64,000 nucleotides of DNA from Gari tellinella (taxonomy: Eukaryota > Mollusca > Bivalvia > Cardiida > Psammobiidae), in the NCBI GenBank assembly GCA_922989275.2, contig OV277869.1:27972189-28036188 (forward strand), written 5' to 3'. A model generated the notes under the pieces. The model ran no database searches and was not told where the DNA came from. It was given only the letters and a program-made list of their open reading frames with translations. The first letter of the stretch is position 1. The number at the start of each line of letters is the position of its first letter. Made by a program: the position numbers and the translations under genes. Shown piece after piece: positions 11,601 through 22,456 of this stretch.

Positions 11601-12212
11601 ATACACTGTGTGCAGGGGGAGGATGTGAGCTCGCCATCATCACCAGATGCGGTACGGCCTGGGGAAGGTTCAAGAAACTCCTGCCTCTTCTTACATCTAG
11701 GCATGTGTCCCTCAAGGCTCGTGGGAGAGTTTTTGATGCTTGTGTGCGGTCTGCGCTTCTTCATGGAAGTGAAACCTGGGCACCGTCTGCCTCAGATTTG
11801 CAGTGTCTACGTCGGAATGACAGAGCCATGGTCCGTTGGATCTGTGGTGTCAAGTCCCAAGACGACATCACGACAGATGCACTGTATGCAATGCTGGGGA
11901 TTCAGGAAGTGACAACGGCCCTACGCACAAGGCGTCTGAGATGGTTTGGACATGTATCCCGTGCTCAATCATGTATCAACTCGATGATGTGTATGGAAGT
12001 GCCAGGATCCAGAGGGAGAGGGAGGCCGAAGAAGACTTGGTTGGAATGTGTCGAGGCTGACATTAAGACATGCAGCCTCGACGGCATTGATCCGCAAAAT
12101 AGAGAAGCCTGGAGGTTAGGTGTGGGAAACTCTAGCCACCTGCTGCCTACCCCTGTAGGGACACCTGCAGCAGTTGAAAAATAAACTCAGGATTTAGTTA
12201 GTTAGTTAGTAG
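8607..12212 (+). mobile_element. Non-LTR retrotransposon (LINE), near full length
   Basis: 3.6-kb insertion between direct copies of TCATTG (8601-8606 and 12213-12218). Removing it restores the family F sequence AAGATTTCATTGAAAAAATC found intact at 12520-12545. It encodes an APE-type endonuclease and a reverse transcriptase and ends in a (TTAG)n tail (12195-12212) rather than poly(A). G+C is visibly higher than in the flanks. The 5' region (8607-8760) is short and may be a 5' UTR or a truncation. Clade not fixed: CR1/RTE-like proteins annotated as craniofacial-development-protein-2-like in other invertebrates are the closest I recall. Confidence 0.88.
8761..12184 (+). pseudogene. LINE polyprotein: APE endonuclease + reverse transcriptase + PHD-like finger, one frameshift
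   Basis: Frame opens after a stop at 8758-8760; the first ATG is at 8838. Endonuclease: ATWNVGTLKRRGSEVVETLT, VQEHRWAG, PLGDWNGHVGAEG. The endonuclease end is in another frame: 9705-9772 reads SGNHRSQIDLILYKK in the frame used by the downstream 9773-12184 part, so a small indel near 9700-9706 breaks one ancestral frame. Reverse transcriptase: GKAAGPSGIIAEM, FGFVPGRGTTDAIFI, FVDLEKAFDRVPR, HQGSVLSPLLF, LLYADDLAV (YADD at 11201-11212). A cysteine/histidine cluster follows (CAVC..CSQCLLWVHKKC, about 11372-11500), then the C-terminal part (RRLRWFGHVSR). Stop at 12182-12184. Apart from the one frameshift the frame is open, so insertion was recent. Confidence 0.88.
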
Positions 12213-12898
12213 TCATTGAAAAAATCTATTTTTAGCTCCTGTGACCTAGATATGCAACTGACCAGAACCATATTTACAATATTGGTTAAAGGCTTCTAGA
12301 GAATCATCATGCCAAATATCAAAGCTCTGGCCATATTAGTTTCAGAGAAAAGGATATTTAAAGATTTCACTATATAACTCTATGTAAATTTACGAACCCC
12401 GGGGCGGGGTCATTTTTTACCCCAGGGACATAATTTGAACAATCTTGATAGAGGACCTGAAGACGATGCTTTGTGCCAAATATCTAAGCTCAGGGTACTG
12501 TGGTTTCAGACAAGAAGATTTTTTAAGATTTCATTGAAAAAATCTATTTTTAGCTCCTGTGACCTAGGTATGCAACGGACCAGAACCATATTTACAATAT
12601 TGGTTAAGGGCTTCTAGAAGAATCATCATGCCAAATATCAAAGCTCTGGCCATAGTAGTTTCAGAGAAAAAGATATTTAAAGATTTCACTATATAACTCT
12701 TTGTAAATTTACGACCCCCGGGGCGGGGTCATTTTTTACCCCAGGGACATAATTTGAACAATCTTGATAGAGGACCTGAAGATGATGCTTTGTGCCAAAT
12801 ATCTAAGCTCAGGGTACTGTGGTTTCAGACAAGAAGATTTTATAAGATTCATTAAAACAAGGTCCACTATGGCCCTAAATCGCTCACCTGGTAACCAT
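12213..12898. repeat. Family F ~320-bp tandem units, downstream of the LINE
   Basis: Continuation of the interrupted family F repeat. Units start ATTGAAAAAATCTATTTTTAG near 8284 (ATTGAAAAAATCTGTTTTTAG), 12215 and 12534, and are about 320 bp apart once the LINE is removed. They carry the shared GACCCCGGGGCGGGGTCATT-type segment and AATTTGAACAATCTTGATAG. Stops in all frames. Confidence 0.6.
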
Positions 12899-14210
12899 GT
12901 ACAACGTGTGACCTAGTTTTTGACCGGGCATGACCCTCATTCTAACTTGACCTCGATTTCAATGAGACAAACATTTTGTTAAAGTTTCATGAAGATTCAA
13001 TGAATTTTGTAGTCTCTATAGAGTGTTAACAAGGTTTTTGGATGATTTGACCTAGTGACCTAGTTTTTGACAAGACATAAGTCACATTTGAACTTGACCT
13101 ATATGTCATTGAGGCAAACCTTTTCATCAAGTTTTATGAAGATCAAATGAAATTTGTAGTATCTAGAATGTTAATAAGGTTTTTCTATGATTAGACCTAG
13201 TGACCTAGTTTTTTACCGGACATGACCCACATTTTAACTTGACTTAGATTTCATTGAGGCAAACATTTTGATGAAGTTTCATGAAGATCCAATGAAAGTT
13301 GTAGTCTCTAGAGTGTTAACAAGGTTTTTCGAAGATTTGACCTAGTGACCTAGTTTTTGACCGAACATGACCCATATTCGAACTTGGCCTAGATTTCATT
13401 GAGGCAATCATATTGATGAAGTTGTATGAAGATCCAATGAAATTTGTAGACTCTAGAGTGTTAACAAGGTTTTTCGATAATTTGACCTAGTGACCTAGTT
13501 TTTGACCGGACATAACCCACATTCGAACATGGCCTACATTTCATTGAGGCAAACATTTGGATGAAGTTTCATGAAGATCCAATGAAAGTTGTAGTCTTTA
13601 GAGTGTTAACAAGGTTTTTCGAAGATTTGACCTAGTGACCTAGTTTTTTACCAGACATGACCCACATTCGAACTTGGCCTAGATTTCATTGAGGCAATCA
13701 TATTGATGAAGTTTAATGAAGATCCAATGAAATTTGTAGCCTCTAGAGTGTTAACAAGGTTTTTCGATAATTTGAACTAGTGACCTAGTTTTTGACCGGA
13801 CATGACCCACATTCAAACTTGACCTAGATTTCATTAAGGCAAACATTTTGATGAAGTTTCATGAAGATCCAATGAAAGTTGTAGTCTCTAGAGTGTTAAC
13901 AAGGTTTTCGAAGATTTGACCTAGTGACCTAGTTTTTTACCGGCCATGACCCACATTCGAACTTGGCCTAGATTTCATTGAGGCAATCATATTGACGAAG
14001 TTTCATGAAGATCCAATGAAATTTGTAGCCTCTAGAGTGTTAACAAGGTTTTTCGATAATTTGACCTAGTGACCTAGTTTTTGACCAGACCTGACCCACA
14101 TTCGAACTTGACCTAGATTTTATGTAGGCAAACATTGTGACCAAGTTTCATCAAGATCCAATGAGATTTGAACCTGCTAGAGTGTTAACGAACAATTGTG
14201 GACGGACGGA
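12899..14210. repeat. 145-bp tandem array with 290-bp alternating higher-order pattern
   Basis: The marker GACCTAGTGACCTAGTTTTT recurs at about 13049, 13194, 13339, 13484, 13629, 13774, 13918 and 14063, a period of 144-145 bp. Units alternate between two types: GAAGATTTGACC (13332, 13622, 13911) and GATAATTTGACC (13477, 13767, 14056), paired with GGCAAACATTTTG versus GGCAATCATATTG. The repeating block is therefore 290 bp. The array ends with a GGACGGACGGACAGACGACGG stretch and the hairpin CACCTTGGCACTACGTGCCAGGTG (14255-14280). Confidence 0.75.
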
Positions 14211-14280
14211 CGGACAGACGACGGACGACGGACATCCAGCGATCCTAAAAGCTCACCTTGGCACTACGTGCCAGGTGAGC

Positions 14281-14530
14281 TAAAAATATATTTTTAGCTC
14301 CTGTGACCTAGATATGCAACGGACCGGAAATATTTGAACAACTTTGAAAGAGGACCATATAAGGATCATTCAGGCCAAGTTTGGTAAAAATGTATCCAGC
14401 AGTTTCGGAGGAGATGTCGTTTAAAGAAATTGTTGACGACGAACGGACGGACGAACGAACGACGACGGACAGAGGACGATCAAAATAGCTCACCTTGGCA
14501 CTACGTGCCAGGTGAGCTAAAAATAGTATT
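14281..14530. repeat. Family F terminal unit with hairpin CACCTTGGCACTACGTGCCAGGTG
   Basis: Second short family F end directly after the first. It has GTGACCTAGATATGCAACGG, GAGGAGATGTCGTTTAAAG, a GACGGACGGACGAACGAACG stretch, and a second copy of the hairpin at 14490-14520 followed by TAAAAATAG. Two consecutive 3' ends suggest one copy inserted into or beside another. Confidence 0.5.
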
Positions 14531-15023
14531 TTCAGTGAAAAGAAAGAGAATATCTGTTACTAGTGTTAGCATTGCCTGTTGATATGAACTGCATAATTGC
14601 TACTTGATAAGTTAGATCAATATAGGCCTACATATATTATAAAATAAACTTCCCAATTTCTTTTTTGTCATCATTTCACGACTTCTTTTTTTCCCAATTT
14701 GAAGTTTACGCGACAAGAAAAATTCCCAATCTGACAAGAAAAATTCCCAATCTGAGGGGTACCGGACCCGTTCCCAGTTGGGTGAAAAAAAACGCTGGCA
14801 ACCCTCTGATCTTGGTCTGCACTCACTGTTTGGCAGTGTTTGCTAATTTAGAGCAGTATTTATTAAACTACCCAGAATTCCAAGTAGACCAGTTTATGTT
14901 TTGGTAACTTAAATGATCCACAAGGGAATCTAATAACCCACAATAATTACTTGGCGTTGAAAGAGTTAATGGAATTACTGTTAAAAATTTAACACTCTTT
15001 TAAAAATAAATCAAGATTTATGA

Positions 15024-15200
15024 TTAACCCATTACTCCATAGAAAAACACTTTAACACCTTTAATTTATTACTCCACTGAAGAAAATAGTTCCGGTTTAT
15101 ACAGTCAATAAATATGCACCATAATAAATATTTTCTATATCCTTGCAAATGGTAGCTTAAAGCATGCTGAAAAAAGTTGAATGAATAATGCTTTACTTTC
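15024..15200. mobile_element. Family A MITE, decayed
   Basis: TTAACCCATTACTCCATAG at 15024, then TTTATTACTCCACTGAAG, TATACAGTCAATAAATATGC and TAGCTTAAAGCATGCTGAAA. The hairpin is degraded, and no right TTAA is obvious. A decayed family B hairpin follows at 15404-15471. The stretch 15480-16380 is A+T rich; I see nothing in it. Confidence 0.45.
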
Positions 15201-16381
15201 GCCCTGATTTCAGTGTACAAATGATTGAAGGTCATTTCACTACATAATGATGGATCATGAGGAAAAGAGCATACATGTATATACTATTAAGCAACCACCT
15301 GCCCTGAAAGATAACAATTTCATCTTGTCACAGTGAACCCTATTGACGAGTAAACTTGTCATTCAGAAACAGTGTAACTAAAACGACAACACTTGTCCAA
15401 TTTGTAAACAATGCAGACCGAGGTCAGAGGGCCCTTACATGAGCCTTCTGATCAGAGTCTGCATTGTTTGTACTTTTTGTAATATACTGTTAAAATAACC
15501 AGAAATAGTCAGAAATGGACTGTACTTCATATCATTATCATTTAAGGTACTTCGCATATGCGGGTAGTTTCCATACGATTGTTATGAAACTTTTCATGAA
15601 GAATGATAATAGCCTAAGAAACAATGTGTGTAAATATAGGCAAAATTTATCGTGTGGTTTGTCTTTAAGGTCTTTTTTCTGACAAAAACCTAGAATTTTG
15701 ATGATTTTATTTTTCTTAAAATTGAATAAAGCTAATGACTATAATTCTCGCCCAATAAGTAGTCCACAACATTCATTACAAGAAAAGCTAAAAACATTTT
15801 GAATAAAGGTGTTCAGAAAGATGTTATCAGCTATTTAAATTTTGCAAAATGCTAAAAAATTGAATTACAAAAAACTGACTCATTCAATGTATATTTGTTT
15901 TCATTTTATTCAAATATATGGTTGATGAACTAGTCAGTCTGAAAAAATTAGAAAATATTACAGTCAGGATTTGTTGTTATAACATATTTTCTTAAAATGT
16001 GGGATATTTGTTGTTTAGATACATTTACCTACCTTAGAATTAAAACTTTGTCATTAAAATGCATTATTATTTATTCATGGACTTGCATACAAGGTTTATT
16101 ATATTGTTTTAACATAATTATAATGGGCAATATCGATCTTGAAAAGGTTAGCGTATTGATAAGCTTCAATGTGTGGCTTTATAGTTCGATCAAATCGTTT
16201 ACATGTATACCGATTTAATTGACTTGTAAGTCATTAAACTAAAACGTACAGGTAAGTGGACATATACTTGGACAGTAAACATCACTAGTTCTAATCAACG
16301 AAGACTGAACATAACATGTCTCTTGATTACTGCGTTATGGATTGACAAGTCAATAAATCAGACACTTAAAAAAAAATATTT

Positions 16382-16447
16382 GGATCGGATGGGTCTCGAA
16401 CCTATGACCTTTGGATTGCTAGTAAACCACTATACTATCTGTGCTAT
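16382..16447 (-). pseudogene. tRNA-derived sequence (pseudo-tRNA or SINE head)
   Basis: On the minus strand it reads TAGCACAGATAGTATAGTGG, then GGTCATAGGTTCGAGACCC. TAGTATAGTGG resembles the internal A box and GGTTCGAGACC is a good B box, with tRNA-like spacing. The segments where the acceptor stem should pair do not match, so this is not an intact tRNA. No poly(A) or repeat tail was identified. Confidence 0.5.
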
Positions 16448-16708
16448 GAAGGATTATACTAATTCCTATCAACATTTCCCTTATATAAATTTTCTAGTAT
16501 AAACACGTACGAAAAAAGTCTGTGTCATCCAGACGCATATCCGCTCGCCCGCAAGACCGACTTCCGGTAGCGAAAGGCCTTAAAGACTTTCCTCAGCCCA
16601 TTGAAGAACCACCAGCATATTGTTTGTGGTTGTGTCAATGTAACTGTAAAGCTGATGCAATACAATCCCAGATTATACTCATGCTCTAGTGATTTTCAAT
16701 GGTTATTT

Positions 16709-16964
16709 CAGGGCTGTCATAAGTTGACATAAAAAATCCTAAGATTTCCAAATTTGCATTTTTCAAGTGCTATTTTACCAATCGTACCTTTACCCCATAG
16801 CCTTTTTCTTGTGTTTTGTTGACATACGACTACTTAAAGCAGGCTGTAAGTAAAGCAGAATGTGCCTTAGGGCGCATTCTGCTTTACTTTCAGCCTGCTT
16901 TAAGCTACCATGTATTGGAAAAAATCCGGAGATTTAGGAAAAATCCGGAGAAATGGCAGCCCTG
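16709..16964. mobile_element. Family J MITE (CAGGGCTG ends) carrying the family A hairpin
   Basis: Starts CAGGGCTGTCATAAG and ends AAATGGCAGCCCTG; TTATTT lies on both sides (16703-16708 and 16965-16970). Inside is TACCCCATAGCC and the complete family A palindrome. CAGGG-type ends suggest a hAT relative; the 6-bp repeat is shorter than the usual 8. A second copy is at 45911-46112. Confidence 0.6.
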
Positions 16965-17120
16965 TTATTTCTAACCAAACTATCAAATATAAAGGTCCGG
17001 TCTCACATAAGACGATTCAATGATTCAATATGCACAAGACCCATGCTTTTTGCAAGGAAATTGACAGTAAATAATCTGGCAAGGCGTTATGACCAAAAGG
17101 TTGTCAGGAGATGTCTTTAA

Positions 17121-17373
17121 CCTAACGCCCCATATCCTATTTCTAGTTTTGGAGACAGGTGACCACTTAAAGCAGGTTGAAAGAAAAGCAGAATGTGCCT
17201 TAAGGAACCCATTCTGCTTTACTTTCAGCCTGCTTTAAGCTACCATCTGCTAAAATATAGAAAATATTTCTTAAAATACATATTCATGACTGTATAAAGT
17301 GGAACTATTTTCTACAGTGAAGAAATAAATTAAAGGCATAAAACAGCATATTTATGAGGTAATCACTAATGGG
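17121..17373. mobile_element. Family A MITE, full copy, 60 bp from EXOG exon 2
   Basis: TTAA at 17117-17120 and 17374-17377. Full hairpin with GCAGGTTGAAAGAAAAGCAG and GCTTTACTTTCAGCCTGC arms, ending ATCACTAATGGG. It lies in EXOG intron 2, 63 bp after the exon 2 donor in transcript order. Confidence 0.65.
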
Positions 17374-17435
17374 TTAAAGTCTCAAGGATAAATGAGTTGA
17401 TAGTTAGAGAGGTGATACTGTATTTAGACAACAAC

Positions 17436-17603
17436 CTTTCAATCTGTCCTCAGTAATGTGCTCAGCCACCCAAACTGGGGTCTTTTTCAGCTGGTCATAT
17501 GTAAGGACATGGTTAGCAAAATATCGAGTTTCTTTGCCAACAGCCGGTGCCCCGTACTTCAGAATTGATAGTCCTCTCTGTATCTTCTCTTGAGCTCCAG
17601 CAT
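17436..17603 (-). CDS. EXOG: EXOG coding exon 2 of 5
   Basis: 168-nt exon. The acceptor is GCCATTTCAG/ATGCTGG and the donor is ATTGAAAG/GTTGTTG. It takes one base from exon 1 (G+AT gives Asp61), encodes residues 62-116, and gives one base to exon 3 (Gly117). It reads GLSILKYGAPAVGKETRYFA, then NHVLTYDQLKKTPVWVAEHI, the characteristic N-terminal EXOG/EndoG segment (YG.P..G.E.R...NHVLSYD....P.WV.EHI). Confidence 0.92.
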
Positions 17604-17659
17604 CTGAAATGGCAATAAGAACACAGTGTACAAAAAGACCATGCCCTCCGGCAGCCATG

Positions 17660-18644
17660 TTTTCTGACGGATCGAAATTATTTTAACATTTTTTATCCCT
17701 ATTGACCCGTTTACCGTGGACATCCTATTACCGGTGATTTCCGAGTATTCCGCATAGCGCCGCTACGCGCATGTGTAAGATCGTAACTTCCGTCTATCTT
17801 TTGGCTGCTACTAATGACTATTGTGTATAAAGCAAAAAATGTCTTTTCTGAGGGAAAATGTGCATTTGTAATGAATTCCACAAGAAAAAAATCATTTTCT
17901 CCCCAAATAAAACCATTTAACCGATTTGTATGGTGATATTTTCAATATATCCAATGATTAAGTTCACTACAAAAAGTCTGTTGACTAAGGGGTGTGGCCG
18001 TGACGTCACGCGATGGGTTTATAAAGACTACTTACTGGCATAAACTTCTGACCAATACTGATAAAACAATAAAAATAAGATCGATCTTGTCTATGAGGAA
18101 AAAAATGTTTTCCAAACTGTTTTTGTTTGTGTTGGTCTCATTTTAATATTGACAGATCTAATATCCCAGTAAAGGCCATTCATCGAAAAATAGTCTGATA
18201 TTTTTTTTTTAGATTTGCTTTTCCTCCAACAAGATAAAACGTTCACAATAGATATAGTAAATTGGGCGCAGTGCGATGTATGTCAGCATTGGACACTTGT
18301 AAAATATTGTTAAAAAATTCGAGTGCCTTGCAGAGGTGACATATTCCACTGCCCCTACTGTGAAAAAATGTGACTGAAAATATTACAATATTTCAGTTAA
18401 AAATTGTGTTTACAGACAGCCTTGCTAATAATATTCGATACCTGAAAAATATTCCGGGTGTCATTTTACCTGATCACCAATAATAGGACGAGTAGCCAAA
18501 CAAACATGGCGGCGCACTCGCTACAGTTGACCATGATTATTTTATGTCAAATTATGGGTGTACTTATATATTGAAGCTGAATTCATAAAAAAATGTTTAC
18601 TTTATACGTTTAATAACCCTTTGAGTTAAAACCCATATTATTTG
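17660..18644. other. EXOG intron 1, no feature recognised
   Basis: About 1 kb of mostly A+T-rich sequence between EXOG exon 2 and a transposon. Contains GGGGTGTGGCCGTGACGTCA near 17990 (a CRE-like TGACGTCA) and CATGGCGGCG near 18505. I could not assign either a role, and no open frame or repeat match stands out. Confidence 0.3.
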
Positions 18645-18652
18645 ATAAGTAA

Positions 18653-21600
18653 GGGTGACGGACGTTTCGGTAAATGACCAGTTCGGTAAATTGATTTTAT
18701 ATAGTGAAAGTCTGGACGTTTCGGTAAAAAGGTAAATTATAGTAATTATAGGTTTATGTACCTGTATATCACACCTTTCGCTAGATCGATGGTGCTTGAT
18801 CTCTAATCACTTGTACCTTGTAGCGTCTTGCAAATGGGTTGGGTTTAAACTATACGATCTAGTTCTGGAATTGGTAAAATTTCTATGCCGAATTGGGGCA
18901 ATAAAGTCGGTTATGAAGTGGGAAATGGAAAACGGAAAAACAATAAAAATGAAAATTGAGAATCCTGTGTAAGTATTTGCAATCCCCGATAGGATCAGTT
19001 ATATGATCAGGATCTACTACGTAGACGGTGACTTTATACAAAACAAGAGGGCCATGGCCCTTAATTTGCTCACCTGAGGTCATTGTGCCTTAGCTTAATA
19101 GACAAGACAACATTTTAATATAGCTGTAAATGGAATTATCTTGCAGACAAAAAAAAACATGACAAATTGGAATAACTTAAAAAGATATTGTTGGCAGAGT
19201 TATGGCCCTTATCCATGACACTTCTTCTTATCAAGCTACATGTATTTCCATATGATTATTTATTGCGCACTCTGCTTTACTTTCAACCTGCTTTAAGTTA
19301 TCATCTACTAAGATATAGATACTATTTCTTATATCTTACATGTTTATGACTGTATAAAGTGGAATTATTTTCTTTAGAGGAGGAATAAATCAAAGGCGTA
19401 AAAAGGCATATGTATGGGGTAATGGGTTAACATCAGTAGAACTGGAGTTATCTCAAAGACAAGAAAATATGACACTGGGAAATATCTCAAAAATGACATT
19501 GACCTTTGTAGGACATGACCCAAGTTATAAAGTTTCTAACTTTAACAAAGTTATGGCTAAGATTAAAGTTGTGGACTGACAGACAAACAAATGGACAAAC
19601 AGACAAAAAAGCAGACAGACAAAAATAATATGCCCCCAACTGCAGGGCATAAAAATATAGCAGACAACACCATATGCTGCTGTTTACAGTGAACCTCATC
19701 AGCTGACCAGCTGACCTGAGTTCAGTTATGTAACTCTGCCAGTAGGAAATTTGACTAGGGTCTAACTCTTATAATGCTGAATTGCTGTCTGCTATACATA
19801 TTTTGAATGTGAATTATGACCTAGATATTTAACCGACCAGAACCATTTGAACAAACTAGGTAAAGGACATTTAGAAGTGTCACCATGCCAAATATCAAAG
19901 CTCTGGCCATATTAGTTTCAGTGGAGAAGACGTTTGAAATTTTCACTATATAACTCTATGTAAAACTGTGACCCCGGGGCGGGGCCAATTTTGACCCCAG
20001 GGGCATAATTTGAACAAACTTGATAGAGGACCTGTAGATAATGTTATGTGCCAAATATCTAAGCTCTGGCCCTTGTAGTTTCAGACAAGAAGATTTTTTA
20101 AGATTTCCTTATTTTTTCACTTTGGTTGCCATAGCAACCAGAGTTCTATATTGTTTTCAATTCTTTGAACAAATTTGAAAGAGCTTGACCCAAGGAACAT
20201 TCCTGTAAAGTTTGGTTGAAATCTGTTCAGCCGTTTAGGAGAAGATGTCATTTGAAGCAATTGTTAACGACGACGCACGACGGACGACGACGGACACAGG
20301 GCCATCCCAATAGCTCACCTTGAGCCTTTGGCTCAGGTGAGCTAAAAAAACATGGTTTAATTTTGTTGGGTAACGAAGGTAAAATTCTAGAATATGGTTT
20401 AAGTTCAGCGTGTAGATATATCTGATTATTGCGTTTCATCAAATATAGAAAAAAATATATTACGATCAGGATCTATTTGGTAGCCAGAACATGCGTAAAA
20501 AAAACCAAATAAACCTTATGTTAAATGAAAAATTTAGAATCTAACTTTATTTAAGCGAGTGCACATTTTTGCCTTTTTTAAAATAAAGAAATTTAAAAGA
20601 TCTTTTATCGAACTATTATAATCATTATTTTAAAATTTATGTCATTTCAGCATACAGATTTATGCCATTTTGTTCTGTATTAGAACATTATTCAGTCTGG
20701 ATCCTGTTATCCCATCATGCATGTAAACAATAATCCCCACCTTTAATTGCGTTCTGTAAATGCGACACGCGCCTGTGCGCTAATAATTAAGTGAGTTGAG
20801 TATCTTTAATTATTAATTGCCTTTAATTATTGATTGCCTTTAATTGGGCCGTCGCTTGTAATCAATTAAGTAACAGCCATAAAACAATATAATAAGATGA
20901 GCAATACTAACAGTAAAAACACAGATAAGTGATAATCATTAATTAAAGTTTGCCATTAATTAGCCCAGCCATGAGACAGTTTGTAATGAAAGTGAACGAT
21001 GTCACTTGACCACAATCATGTATATAACTGAATCGAAAACGTTGTTCATCAGTCGATTCTTAGACACACATACGTATACACTGACAACCTGATCTGGAAT
21101 CAGTCAAAGTTACTTACGAACAGTTTGAATCCTGCTCAGACAAATCAGAAGCATCTCAAAATGATTTTAATCTACAGATACTTCACCTTAAATAAAAACA
21201 AAGCAATGGTAGTTAATTGCGTAGAGCTCTACATTGGTCTTCTTGTGTTACGCAGATCTATCATTTGAGTATTATTCTGTAAATATGTATATTATAAACA
21301 TGCCAATAAATATAAATTTTGGTTTTTTTAGTTCTTAATTATTTTGAGATGTAACAATAATCTCATCTCCTTATAGAAGAAATGAAAAAAAAAATATTGA
21401 AGAAATCAAGTTATTTTTACCCCCTTCACATGCCCTTTATTTCGTTTGGTAAACAGGCCGAAAAATTGTATCTGTTGGTAGATCAGGATCAACACATACT
21501 AAAACAACCCTGCAAACTTGGCACAAACACTGTGCCACAATCTCATTGTTACCGAGAGGTGCGATGTATTTAATCCTATAATTTACCTTTTTACCGAAAC

Positions 21601-21665
21601 GTCCAGACTTTCACTATATAAAATCAATTTACCGAACTGGTCATTTACCGAAACGTCTGTAAATC
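18653..21665. mobile_element. 3.0-kb transposon with long terminal inverted repeats and ATAAGTAA duplication (hAT-like, non-autonomous)
   Basis: Left end 18660-18735 (GACGTTTCGGTAAATGACC, then GTTCGGTAAATTGATTTTAT and CTGGACGTTTCGGTAAAAAG) is repeated in inverse at 21585-21658. ATAAGTAA occurs at 18645-18652 and 21666-21673, each eight bases outside the paired region, consistent with an 8-bp target duplication. GTTTCGGTAAA-type motifs occur several times per end and look like transposase-binding sites. The interior holds a nested family F repeat (19041-20346) and A+T-rich filler, and no transposase frame. Located in EXOG intron 1. Confidence 0.65.
19041..20346. repeat. Family F hairpin-ended repeat nested in the 3.0-kb transposon
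   Basis: Starts AACAAGAGGGCCATGGCCC and TTTGCTCACCTGAGG, and ends CACCTTGAGCCTTTGGCTCAGGTG with TAAAAAA. A partial family A copy (19262-19428) sits inside, and a (GACAGACAAA)-rich stretch near 19580-19625. The 3' half (19810-20110) carries one 320-bp type unit. Confidence 0.6.
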
Positions 21666-21673
21666 ATAAGTAA

Positions 21674-22213
21674 TAGTCAGACGAATCCTTAGATCACCTG
21701 TAATTGGGTGAACCAGGATAAGTCCAGTATCCGTTGAGAAACATTTTGATGAAAACCAATTTGAAATCCTACCAGCAGTTGGGAAGAAGAAGATTATTCT
21801 AGATATTTGGCATGGTTGCCATGGCAACCAGACAAATAACCCAAATGACAAATTTTTAACAACTTTCCAATCCACCCCAATCCAAACCTTTCTTTCTGCT
21901 TTAAAGTTTTAATCCCTATGGTGTCACTTCTCATTGGATTCGAGACGATTCTCATGATTAGTAACACCATAGGATTCGGTGCTGTATTCTCTATCTCGAT
22001 ATTTCTGCTGCACACCCTCACGGGTAATTTCGAGCAGTTTGCGCGCCAAGTGCCTATTAGTAGAAATAGGAACAGATAAAAGTTAAGGAAATAAGGGTGT
22101 AAAGGTGATAGGGGTTAAAATACTAGGGTGAAAAGATAAAAATCAGGATTAGTGAGAAAATGTTGGATTTGTTCAGAATACTCCCTCTTATCTGGAGCCC
22201 TGCAAAATGCTAC
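21674..22213. other. EXOG intron 1 near the donor; family I palindrome
   Basis: Contains the family I palindrome (CCCTATGGTGTCACTTCTCATTGG at 21913 and its partner to 21972). The remainder shows no recognisable gene; the EXOG donor GTAGCA is at its right edge. Confidence 0.4.
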
Positions 22214-22394
22214 CTGCTATGGATTCTTGTTGTGACAGTTTCGATTCCTTTGCAAGCTCAGCTTGCTCCTTTTTGTGTTCGTACATTCTGTAGTACACAA
22301 ACGTAAGTGATGTGATGACACTGCCTGTCAGCAATCCTCTCCAGTAAACTGGGTTTCTAAACTGGAACGATTTGTGTCGCTGTTGTCTCTTCAT
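22214..22394 (-). CDS. EXOG: EXOG coding exon 1 of 5 (membrane anchor)
   Basis: 181-nt coding part of the first exon: ATG at 22392-22394, donor ATAGCAG/GTAGCA, ending with one base of codon 61. Residues 1-60: a basic head (MKRQQRHKSFQFRNPVYWRG), a hydrophobic stretch (LLTGSVITSLTFVYY, about residues 21-35) and a charged tail (EHKKEQAELAKE). This matches the short N-terminal transmembrane anchor that holds EXOG in the mitochondrial inner membrane. No in-frame ATG upstream was chosen because the sequence 54 bp upstream is a transposon insertion site. The promoter may have been displaced by that insertion. Confidence 0.85.
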
Positions 22395-22456
22395 CTTGTC
22401 TTCTTTTCATCACAAGCATGCAAGAACGATACGACTTTCGGACGGAAATGAAACAC

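Larger units (their letters stand above)
8056..14797. mobile_element. Composite insertion splitting a family B hairpin (multi-level nest)
   Basis: A family B hairpin is cut in two: AAACAGTGTAGACCAAGATC at about 8018-8050 is completed by CCTCTGATCTTGGTCTGCAC at about 14803-14822. The inserted block starts CAGCGTTTTTTT and ends AAAAAAAACGCTG, with GCAAC on both sides (8051-8055 and 14798-14802). Short GGACCCGTTCCCA segments lie inside both ends (8093-8155 and 14690-14780). Between them is family F sequence, itself interrupted by the retrotransposon at 8607-12212. The 5-bp duplication and 12-bp inverted ends are suggestive only. Confidence 0.5.

Noticed and set aside
16382..16447. Functional tRNA gene
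   Set aside because: A and B boxes are present but the acceptor stem cannot pair; called a tRNA-derived pseudogene instead.
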